Positions 1-6,091 of a stretch of DNA of 8,086 nt are shown one piece after another (the stretch's first letter is position 1; each line of letters opens with the position of its first letter). Origin of the DNA: an uncultured Bacteroidota bacterium (lineage in GTDB: Bacteria; Bacteroidota; Bacteroidia; Chitinophagales; Chitinophagaceae). The translations under genes and the position numbers were made by a program. The notes beneath the pieces were generated by a model, which worked only from the letters and a program-made list of their open reading frames with translations, was not told the origin of the DNA and did not search any database. Where the stretch lies: the NCBI GenBank assembly GCA_903906615.1, contig CAIVKT010000659.1:1-8086 (forward strand), read 5' to 3'.

Positions 1-477
1 GATATTTGCAGCAAGATCAAAAAAGATATTTCTGCCGATAAGACGAATGTGGAAATGAACTCGCCATATGAAGAGGCCAACCAGCCACTGATAAGGGTTT
101 CGCGCAGCTACAGCACCAATGAAGAAAATCCGTTCGATAATTTTTACGTCATTATAAGGGTCAATTGCGACCTTGACAGCATTTATACTAAAGATGCCAA
201 CGGCGGCCAGGGAGAAAAAGAGGAGAAAAAAGTGGTCATTGAATTTGAGGATCATTCAAAGCTCACAGACGAAGAACTGAAAGTGAACCACGACCTTTCA
301 GACGATCACCTCTCTGCGGCAAGGTGTGCCTACTACGTGGTCACAGACCAGAACGTGAAAGACCTCACCACAAAGAAAATAATAAAAGTGACACTCGCAG
401 GCAGTTCAGTAGCAGTAACACCCGAAATGGGCAACGAGGCAATGCAGTATATAAAGTGCATGAAGGCAGCTAAGTGA
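1..477 (+). CDS. Unrecognised protein, 3' part only (5' end outside window)
   Basis: The frame is open from base 1 to a TGA at 475-477, giving 158 visible residues. The gene therefore starts left of the window, and the in-frame GTG at 49-51 has no special claim to be the start. The visible part is hydrophilic, rich in Lys, Glu and Asp, with no membrane segment and no signal peptide in view. It alternates likely beta strands (for example NFYVIIRVNCDL and KKVVIEFEDHS) with a charged Gly/Lys/Glu linker, and ends in a short helix (NEAMQYIKCMKAAK). There are only scattered Cys residues and no metal-binding pair. I recognise no family. It lies 59 bp upstream of the hydrolase on the same strand, so co-transcription is possible but nothing shows it. 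Coding is likely because the frame is long, uses codons like its neighbours and reaches the edge; function is unknown. Confidence 0.7.
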   Translation, partial: DICSKIKKDISADKTNVEMNSPYEEANQPLIRVSRSYSTNEENPFDNFYVIIRVNCDLDSIYTKDANGGQGEKEEKKVVIEFEDHSKLTDEELKVNHDLSDDHLSAARCAYYVVTDQNVKDLTTKKIIKVTLAGSSVAVTPEMGNEAMQYIKCMKAAK

Positions 478-536
478 TACCTTCTAAGTCTTATTTCCAT
501 CACCATACGTATATAACAGTAGCCTAAAATAGTTCT

Positions 537-1685
537 ATGCTCCGTATTGCGCTTATTGTTGTCGTTTTTCTGCTGTCTATAGTGGTGCTTATACCTACGC
601 CATCGCATTATCTGTGGTACATTACGGTAATGGTCACGGAGTTTCCATGGATATTCCTGGGCATCATTAGTGTGTTGCTGTTGTGGTCATTCAATGCGCA
701 GCAATATAAGGCCGTAGGTATCACGCTGTCAATTATTTCCTTCATTTTCTTTCTCTATCCTGTGGTTGGTGCATATAGGGTAGGGGCTGATCTGAAACAA
801 CGTTTTGAAAGCGCGTTTGGCCCCGGCAGTGCAGAGTTGCAAGGCATGCACCAGGAAACACCTTACTCCTTCTGGCACATGATCACAGGCATAGGCGCAG
901 AAAAAGTGCCTTTTGATACTTACCATTATGCCAATCATACAGGTGTAGATCTTACTTTAGATTTCTTCAAGGCACAGCAGCCCGGCAACAGGCCATGCCT
1001 CGTGGTGGCACATGGTGGCTCCTGGAAAAGCGGCAACAGCCACGAGCTGCCCGATATAGATTGGTACCTGGCCCGCCAGGGCTACAATGTAGCCAGTATC
1101 AATTACAGGTTGGCTCCCGAGTTTAAAAGCCCTGCGCCTATAGAAGATATGCAGGCCGCCATTGCCTACCTCAAAGGCCACGCAGCAGAACTGCATATTG
1201 ATACCAATAATTTCGTGTTGTTGGGCCGCTCCGCCGGTGGTCATATAGTACTGGAGGCAGCTTATACTTTGCATGATCCCTGCATCAAAGGTGTTGTAGG
1301 CCTCTACGGCCCTACAGATATGCTGTGGGCATACAACAACCCTGATAACCCATTGGTGATGCACTCGCAGCAGGTAATGGAAGATTTCTTTGGCGGCTCG
1401 CCCACACAAGTGCCAGAAAAGTATACAGATGGCTCACCCATAAATTTTGTTACACCGCAGTCTACCCCCACGCTGCTCATACATGGCGGCCACGATGCGC
1501 ATGTGCATTTTGAGCTGAGCGAGATGCTGGATAAAAAGCTACAGGACAACAACGTAAAGCATCTCCTCCTCGGCCTGCCATGGGCTACCCACGGCTGCGA
1601 GTACTCCCTCAATGGCCCTTCAGGCCAGTTGGCCAAATACAGCATTGAGCGGTTTATGTATGCGGTGACACACCAGGGCAAATGA
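537..1685 (+). CDS. Membrane-anchored alpha/beta hydrolase (HSL / BD-FAE-like esterase)
   Basis: A 382-residue predicted serine hydrolase. The N-terminus carries three hydrophobic segments (about 3-20, 27-50 and 58-79), so the catalytic domain (about 110-380) is tethered to the inner membrane. The domain has the oxyanion motif HGG at 159-161 (VVAHGGSWKSG), the nucleophile elbow GRSAGG with Ser232, an acid in GGHDAHV (Asp320) and His352 in ATHGCEY. This complete set, with HGG upstream of GxSAGG, is the pattern of the hormone-sensitive-lipase and BD-FAE esterase families, which cleave carboxylic esters. The substrate cannot be read from sequence; acetylated or feruloylated sugars and short acyl esters are possibilities by family. 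The ATG at 537 is chosen because it places the first membrane segment at the very N-terminus. No clear promoter or Shine-Dalgarno site is visible in the 59-bp gap before it. The family call is firm; the topology (which side the active site faces) is not known. Confidence 0.88.
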   Translation: MLRIALIVVVFLLSIVVLIPTPSHYLWYITVMVTEFPWIFLGIISVLLLWSFNAQQYKAVGITLSIISFIFFLYPVVGAYRVGADLKQRFESAFGPGSAELQGMHQETPYSFWHMITGIGAEKVPFDTYHYANHTGVDLTLDFFKAQQPGNRPCLVVAHGGSWKSGNSHELPDIDWYLARQGYNVASINYRLAPEFKSPAPIEDMQAAIAYLKGHAAELHIDTNNFVLLGRSAGGHIVLEAAYTLHDPCIKGVVGLYGPTDMLWAYNNPDNPLVMHSQQVMEDFFGGSPTQVPEKYTDGSPINFVTPQSTPTLLIHGGHDAHVHFELSEMLDKKLQDNNVKHLLLGLPWATHGCEYSLNGPSGQLAKYSIERFMYAVTHQGK

Positions 1686-1920
1686 TGTGGTTCAGGTCGC
1701 TTTTTATTAAGGTAGCCGCAATTTGCCCACGTTTCTTTTATCTCATCTTGCCAAAGAGTTGTATTGTCAACGCTCATCTCTGCTATTTGCCCCAAATAGC
1801 TCCGCCGTTCCCTGCTACTTTCCCGCACTTCCCGCCTATATACCGCCGTTGGCTACTTATTGCTTTTGTGCGCGGGTATTATTATAGAAGTTTGGGTTAA
1901 GATCTAAAAGCACAGTACCA

Positions 1921-2916
1921 ATGAGACTCTTAAACAAGGTTACATTCCCCCATACAAGCGGGCATGCGCCATCTATGACTGCATTCAATGGCAAGATATA
2001 CATTGCGTGGACAGGCGCAGGCGGCAAGCTCAATATTGGGCAAATAATAATTGAAAATAATAATATGAGATTGGGCGGAGTGTTCACACTCAGCGAGGTG
2101 AGCGGGTATTCGCCATCATTGGCGGTATTTCATGGCCAACTATATATGGCATGGGCCGGCAAAACAGGCGGCAAGATACACATAGCCCCCGTAGAGATAG
2201 ACGCAACGGATAGTTCCATTTCGCTGGGTACTGTAATAGATATTTATAACTCCAGCCCTGTATACATCAAAAATACAGACCTTGGTAATACCGCCGGCCC
2301 CGTACTATTTGCGATGACGCAGTACAATGCGCCCGTGCTCTGCGTGGTATGGAAAAACACCGCCGACCAGATAAACATACTGCGTTCGGCCGATGGCAGC
2401 CGGTTCATGGGGCCCGGGGACCTGGGTAGTTCGCTCATCGTGTTCGTTAATGCCAACAGCACCCTCGGGCCTGTTACCAGCAACCACATGGCTGCCTGCT
2501 GCACAGGGGGCAATATCGCATGGTCGCACTCCAAAACGAACAAGCTCTACTCAGGCCACATAGCATTAGGCACCGCCAATTCTCTCGCCAGCATTTATAA
2601 CTACAACAATACCATTTACAATTACCAGGAGGAGTTTTTTAATGGCAGCACATCTTCCTGCCCTGCCATTGCCTGCAAGGGTACAAGTGCCGATGCGGGC
2701 CTGCTCATCAGTTGGAAGGGCGAGGGTAGCGATGATCACCTGTACATGGTGTCGGTTTATCCTAAAAAATCAAAGCCCATACCTCCCACAGAGGCCACCC
2801 GCCTGGAGGAAACCACCCGCCACTCACCCGCAATGTGCCTTTACAACGAGTCTGTATTTATTGCCTGGATAGATGTCGATGACCATCAAATAAACATGGC
2901 ACTGGTATCCGCGTGA
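1921..2916 (+). CDS. Six-repeat beta-propeller-like protein (lectin / sialidase-fold type)
   Basis: A 331-residue protein built almost entirely of degenerate repeats. Each repeat has a (S/A)P-hydrophobic start, a short loop, a strand ending in AW or SW, then a charged or Gly turn and another strand. Repeat cores start near residues 14 (GHAPSMTAFNGKIYIAW), 62 (GYSPSLAVFHGQLYMAW), 125, 181, 245 (SSCPAIACKG) and 300 (RHSPAMCLYNESVFIAW). The spacing of 48-64 residues and the count of six fit a six-bladed propeller, the architecture of fungal fucose-binding lectins; sialidase-like propellers use related repeats. Repeats 1, 2 and 6 are the clearest; 3 and 4 are divergent. There is no signal peptide, membrane segment or Asp-box (SxDxGxTW), so glycan binding is possible but sialidase activity is not supported. 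The 235 bp upstream hold no convincing promoter; TTTG at 1865-1868 and 1891-1894 are the only hints. Fold call moderate; ligand unknown. Confidence 0.8.
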   Translation: MRLLNKVTFPHTSGHAPSMTAFNGKIYIAWTGAGGKLNIGQIIIENNNMRLGGVFTLSEVSGYSPSLAVFHGQLYMAWAGKTGGKIHIAPVEIDATDSSISLGTVIDIYNSSPVYIKNTDLGNTAGPVLFAMTQYNAPVLCVVWKNTADQINILRSADGSRFMGPGDLGSSLIVFVNANSTLGPVTSNHMAACCTGGNIAWSHSKTNKLYSGHIALGTANSLASIYNYNNTIYNYQEEFFNGSTSSCPAIACKGTSADAGLLISWKGEGSDDHLYMVSVYPKKSKPIPPTEATRLEETTRHSPAMCLYNESVFIAWIDVDDHQINMALVSA

Positions 2917-2927
2917 GATATAAACAA

Positions 2928-2956
2928 CGCAAGCACACCTGTGTGGTGTGCTTGCG
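2928..2956. terminator. Hairpin terminator between convergent genes
   Basis: A perfect 12-bp stem (CGCAAGCACACC at 2928-2939 with its complement at 2945-2956) closes on a 5-nt loop, TGTGT. It starts 12 bases after the stop of the propeller gene and ends 19 bases before the stop of the leftward Tim44-like gene, so it can serve both transcripts. Neither side carries a long T run (AAAATTGTT on +, GTTGTTTATAT on -), so intrinsic termination would be imperfect. The stem may also act by stabilising 3' ends. Confidence 0.7.
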
Positions 2957-2975
2957 CAAAATTGTTGCGGGCTTA

Positions 2976-4352
2976 TCACGCAAATCTCGTTAGCACCCAG
3001 TTCCTTCCTTTATCTATCACCGGTGCATCGCAGTAAGTGCATTTGTCGTTGGTAGTATCAGTATATGGTGCGCCGCACGAGCTGCACTCGTAGCTGTACA
3101 CAGTTTCTGCTTTATTGGCCTTGCCGCTCACATCTATGCTCCGAGATAGCTCTATGCTGAAGTTGCGTGTTACAAAATCATCGTCCAGCATTTCCAGTCC
3201 GGGGTGCAGGGCCACACGGCGGCAGGTAGCTTTCAGGTCCACATACAGCTTCATCACATCGCCATCCACTACATATCGGCGCAGGGTTACATCATTGAGG
3301 TACAGGCGGTCGAATACATATGGTGGTGTGCTTCGCTTCTGCTGCACAATACTGCTTATCGTAGCATCATCTGCAAATCGTGTAAGTCTTTTTTCATCGC
3401 TGCCGGTCATCACATCCATCACCTGCATAAAGATGTTGGAAGCTATATCTTCTATCCTTTGCACCGCGAAGAAGGGATCATTCTTCATCAGCTCGCTCAG
3501 GTTGCGGTCATTGCTTAGCCCTGCGCCTCCATTGTAGTCATCGGCCTGTGTCACCTCGCTCAGCACCCAGTCGTAGGCTGCGCTGTTGGTCAGTGTATTG
3601 CAATTGCTGCAACGGCTTATCTCGCCCATCTTCACTTCAAATGGCGCACCGCAGTTGGGGCAGTTGTTGTTGCTGTACAGGTTCTTCTCGCTATCGCTAT
3701 CCGTGCGCTTGATGAATGTCCAGTACTCCACATCAGTATCATTTCCGTACGATTCATTGAATTGCGGGTACTTATCGCTCACAAAGCTGTCGTCCATAGA
3801 AAATGATATGGCTACCTCCACGGTCTGGTAATGCCCGTCGGTATTCGTGGCGCTGGCCTTTATGCCATGTATCTGTATGTTGCCCAGTATGTTTTTCTGC
3901 CCCAGTAGGTTCATCATTTTGAACTGGGTAGCCAGCCGCTGGTACATACCGTCCGATAGCCACTTCCTTACATTCGTCACATCTTTGCGCATCCACGCAT
4001 CCTGCATAGCCATAAATGATGTTGCCACCTTATTGCTGTCCAGCCCTTCGGGGAAGGGTACGGTAGGCGTAGCTGCCATATCACTTTCTTTTTGTTCGCT
4101 GCTGCCGCCCTTATTCTTGCTGGTGTACACATAGTATGCAATAGCAATGATCAGCACAACGATCCCCAATGGCGAGCTGAATAGCCAGATGATCAATCCG
4201 CCACCGCCGCCACTGCCACCACCACCGCTGTATCCGCCGCCGCCATGGCCGCCCGCTCCGCCAAAGCGTGCAAATGTATCGTGTGCTATAGCCAGGCACA
4301 GCAGCGCAATAGCGCCTATCCGGTACAATGTCTTCATGCTGTATTTGCTCAT
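2976..4352 (-). CDS. Tim44-like membrane protein with two zinc ribbons
   Basis: A 458-residue protein. Order: a hydrophobic signal or anchor (about 7-28), a Gly-rich stretch (31-52), a transmembrane segment (53-75), a short charged linker, then a soluble region. Residues about 105-215 (SFMAMQDAWMRKDVTNVRKW...) match the Tim44-like (NTF2-type) domain, in which a 'QxAW..+D' helix is typical. A first zinc ribbon follows (Cys231, 234, 248, 251) and ends in YDWVL. A second, divergent NTF2-like stretch (about 290-405) is followed by a second zinc ribbon (Cys423, 426, 438, 441) ending in RNWVL. Two starts are possible, ATG at 4352 or Met6 at 4337. It lies 170 bp behind the SPFH gene on the same strand, so a shared transcript is likely, with a repeat in the gap. 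TACTTTAG at 4424-4417 resembles a Bacteroidota -7 box but has no good upstream element. Role inferred: a membrane-anchored partner of the SPFH scaffold. No enzyme motif is seen. Confidence 0.85.
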   Translation of the reverse strand: MSKYSMKTLYRIGAIALLCLAIAHDTFARFGGAGGHGGGGYSGGGGSGGGGGLIIWLFSSPLGIVVLIIAIAYYVYTSKNKGGSSEQKESDMAATPTVPFPEGLDSNKVATSFMAMQDAWMRKDVTNVRKWLSDGMYQRLATQFKMMNLLGQKNILGNIQIHGIKASATNTDGHYQTVEVAISFSMDDSFVSDKYPQFNESYGNDTDVEYWTFIKRTDSDSEKNLYSNNNCPNCGAPFEVKMGEISRCSNCNTLTNSAAYDWVLSEVTQADDYNGGAGLSNDRNLSELMKNDPFFAVQRIEDIASNIFMQVMDVMTGSDEKRLTRFADDATISSIVQQKRSTPPYVFDRLYLNDVTLRRYVVDGDVMKLYVDLKATCRRVALHPGLEMLDDDFVTRNFSIELSRSIDVSGKANKAETVYSYECSSCGAPYTDTTNDKCTYCDAPVIDKGRNWVLTRFA

Positions 4353-4427
4353 TAAAAGGTATTTATGTTATGGAAGGTTTTTCTTGATAACCTAATCCTG
4401 TTTACAATTATTCATACTAAAGTAATA

Positions 4428-4503
4428 AAGGCCTGAAGGGGCGACATTATTTTAGAAACAATTGAAAGAAAAAGGACAAAGCCCCGAAGGGGTGATATTA
4501 TTT
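4428..4503. repeat. Two-copy tandem repeat, 51-nt period, GAAGGGG core
   Basis: Bases 4428-4452 and 4479-4503 match at 21 of 25 positions with an exact 51-base offset. Both contain GAAGGGG, then GA and ATTATTT. Copy 2 has a small CCCC-GAA-GGGG palindrome; read on the minus strand this is CCCCTTCGGGG followed by CTTT and, further on, a TTTTT. The pair sits in the 170-bp gap between the SPFH stop and the Tim44-like start. From general knowledge it resembles short dispersed intergenic repeats of Bacteroidota genomes that give rise to spurious small peptides of the 'NNxxPSGL' kind. A weak terminator or attenuator role on the leftward transcript is possible. Confidence 0.6.
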
Positions 4504-4522
4504 CGCTATAGAGATATATCGC

Positions 4523-5623
4523 CTACCCTAACGGCGGAGGCACGCTACCAAACAAGCCGCTCAGCTCGCTAAGCGTATCTGCTGCGGCCCATCCGGCCAT
4601 GCCTTGCTTCCACATAATGGTATCACGATGTATGGTGCCTGCCTGTATCATTTGCTGCACGGTTGCCGCATCATATGGCCCTGCCTGCTTGCCATCTATG
4701 CCGGTGAAATATTGCGTGGCTGCGGCCAGCGGCGGCGGCGCTGCACTTGCTACAGCCTGCTGCGGCGCGGTAGCCTGGTTCATGGCATTGGCCATCATAT
4801 TGCCTACGCCAAGCCCTGCGCCAAGGCCCGCGCCGAGGCCTGCTGTGCCCTCGTTGGCGGCTGCTATCTCTATGCTCTGCGCTGCTTTCAGTTGCGCCAG
4901 CTTCTGCATGTCTATTTTGTTCAGGTGGCTATACTCGAATATCTCTTTCTTCAGGTCTTCCGGCATCGACACATTCTCCACCAGGAATTTCGTGATCTGT
5001 AGCCCATACGCATCAAAGTCTGCATTCAGCTTTTCCTGTATAGTGGCCGACAGGTCCTCAAGGTTAGAGGCAAACTTTTCTATCGGTATATTACCACTGC
5101 CGGCCACGCTGGTAAAGCGTGTAGCAATGATGCTCTTCAGCTGCCCGCCTATTTCATCGGTAGTGTATAGCTGGTCTATGCCCGTTATTTCTTTAATGAA
5201 CTTGCCTGCATCCGTTACCTTAAAGGCATACGTGCCAAATGCCCGTAGCTCTATCATACCAAAGCGGTCATCAGACAAGGTGATGGCATTCTTGGTACCC
5301 CATTTCTGGTCTATGGCCTGCTTGGTGCTTACGAAAAATACATCTGCCTTAAAGGGGCTTTCAAAGCCATACTTCCAGCCTTTGAGTGTGGAGAGTATCG
5401 GCATATTCTGCGTTTGCAGCGTGTACATGCCCGGCTGGAAAACATCGGCTATCACACCTTCGTTAATGAACACCGCCTGCTGGCTTTCGCGCACTGTAAG
5501 CTTGGCGTTCATCTTTATCTCATTATCGTGCCGCTCAAATTTATACACCAGCGTATCGCCATCCTGCTGTGGCCAGTCTATAATATCAATGAACTCATTC
5601 CTGAGTCTGTCAAATATGCCCAT
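4523..5623 (-). CDS. SPFH-domain protein with C-terminal GYF_2 domain (YdjI-like)
   Basis: A 366-residue protein. The SPFH (stomatin/prohibitin/flotillin) domain spans about 40-235: it begins with a strand-rich part (LTVRESQQAVFINEGVIAD), continues with PGMYTL and the YGFESPFKADVFFVST stretch, and ends in a helical part (NLEDLSATIQEKLNADFDAY, then ITKFLVENVSMPEDLKKEI). This is the YdjI or 'virion core protein-like' branch, which lacks an N-terminal membrane hairpin; none is seen here. A Gly/Ala/Pro linker (about 255-302) leads to a GYF_2 domain (303-358) with QYFTGIDGKQAGPYD and MWKQGMAGWAAA, a fold that binds Pro-rich or partner peptides. SPFH proteins oligomerise into membrane-associated scaffolds. 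The ATG at 5623 follows an A-rich leader with no Shine-Dalgarno, and the N-terminal helix MGIFDRLRNEFIDII fits family starts. It is the first gene of the leftward pair with the Tim44-like protein. Confidence 0.92.
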   Translation of the reverse strand: MGIFDRLRNEFIDIIDWPQQDGDTLVYKFERHDNEIKMNAKLTVRESQQAVFINEGVIADVFQPGMYTLQTQNMPILSTLKGWKYGFESPFKADVFFVSTKQAIDQKWGTKNAITLSDDRFGMIELRAFGTYAFKVTDAGKFIKEITGIDQLYTTDEIGGQLKSIIATRFTSVAGSGNIPIEKFASNLEDLSATIQEKLNADFDAYGLQITKFLVENVSMPEDLKKEIFEYSHLNKIDMQKLAQLKAAQSIEIAAANEGTAGLGAGLGAGLGVGNMMANAMNQATAPQQAVASAAPPPLAAATQYFTGIDGKQAGPYDAATVQQMIQAGTIHRDTIMWKQGMAGWAAADTLSELSGLFGSVPPPLG

Positions 5624-5656
5624 GAGTTTTTTTGTTTTTTTATGGAAATTGGTATT

Positions 5657-5677
5657 GTAAATATAGGTAAAACCTAT
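5657..5677 (-). promoter_or_regulatory. Possible -7 box with overlapping palindrome upstream of the SPFH gene
   Basis: On the minus strand, TATATTTA at 5665-5658 resembles the Bacteroidota -7 element TAnnTTTG with one mismatch, about 35 bases before the SPFH ATG. No -33 TTG is visible at the right distance. A perfect palindrome ATAGGT-AAA-ACCTAT at 5663-5677 overlaps its upstream edge, the position expected for a repressor or activator site. Both readings are weak in such AT-rich DNA. Confidence 0.25.
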
Positions 5678-5838
5678 TTTGATAGATGATAGTACTAATG
5701 CAATTATAACTTAACTTTAATGATAAGCTGCAAGTGAAGTCGCAAGGTAACGATCGCTATAAAAAGGCATTGTTTTAAGTGCCTGCGAAGCCAATTATCC
5801 CGTATGTCCCGATTTCTCTAAAACAGCCTTAAAAGACC

Positions 5839-5868
5839 TTTGTAATTCCGAAAAAAGCATTACTTTTG
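5839..5868 (+). promoter_or_regulatory. Bacteroidota-type promoter of tRNA-Leu
   Basis: TTTG at 5839-5842 and TACTTTTG at 5861-5868, separated by 18 nt, fit the Bacteroidota primary-sigma consensus (TTTG about 19 nt before TAnnTTTG); all fixed bases of the -7 box match. Transcription would begin around 5874-5876, about 20 nt before the mature tRNA 5' end. This is the best promoter in the window and the best clue to the phylum. Confidence 0.8.
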
Positions 5869-5894
5869 CCACCCCTGAATACAAATCCATAACT

Positions 5895-5981
5895 GCCCGG
5901 GTGGCGAAATTGGTAGACGCACTGTGTTCAGGTCGCAGCGTTCGCAAGGATGTGCTGGTTCGAATCCAGTCCCGGGCACCA
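5895..5981 (+). tRNA. tRNA-Leu (anticodon CAG)
   Basis: An 87-nt class II tRNA with encoded CCA, decoding CUG. Acceptor stem GCCCGGG (5895-5901) pairs with CCCGGGC (5971-5977); A5978 is the discriminator, as leucine tRNAs need, and CCA is 5979-5981. The D arm contains TTGGTAGAC. The anticodon stem CTGTG (5922-5926) pairs with CGCAG (5934-5938), and the loop TTCAGGT has CAG at 5929-5931. The long variable arm (CGTTC, loop GCAA, GGATG, 5939-5952) marks it as Leu rather than a class I tRNA. T arm: 5954-5958 and 5966-5970 around TTCGAAT. It has its own promoter and terminator, so it is a single-gene unit. Confidence 0.97.
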
Positions 5982-6035
5982 AAATGAGAAAGGGAGCGGT
6001 AGAGCGTAGAGCGATACCCTCCCTTTCTCATTTTT
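5981..6035 (+). terminator. Intrinsic terminator of tRNA-Leu
   Basis: A perfect 16-bp stem: AAAATGAGAAAGGGAG (5981-5996) with its complement at 6019-6034, then a T5 run at 6031-6035. GGT (5998-6000) and ACC (6016-6018) extend it past a one-base bulge. The 5' arm begins at the last A of the tRNA CCA end. The AT-rich base supplies T's on the + strand and also on the minus strand, so it could stop transcription both ways. Confidence 0.85.
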
Positions 6036-6091
6036 CCCTCTTTCCCGCTCTGTTTCTTCGCTCTAAACATAATTTGCCTATTTTTATAGCA

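Noticed and set aside
1304..1828. Minus-strand open frame of 174 residues opposite the hydrolase C-terminus
   Set aside because: Lies over the catalytic Asp and His region of the hydrolase; no domain of its own.
1682..1900. Plus-strand open frame of 72 residues overlapping the hydrolase stop (ATGA)
   Set aside because: Composition is odd (Pro, Phe, Tyr and Cys rich), there is no domain, and it is probably a chance frame. The 235 bp from 1686 to 1920 otherwise hold only weak promoter hints and a partial direct repeat of CCGCCGTT (near 1802 and 1843).
4428..4503. CRISPR array
   Set aside because: Only two imperfect copies; the copies are diverged, there are no further units and no cas genes.
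4599..5660. Long plus-strand open frame (353 residues) opposite the SPFH gene
   Set aside because: Shadow of the SPFH coding sequence, whose SPFH and GYF_2 motifs are clear on the other strand.
5924..6091. N-terminal extension of the CXXCG gene starting inside the tRNA
   Set aside because: These codons lie in the tRNA and its terminator; the first ATG after the terminator (6092) is the sensible start.
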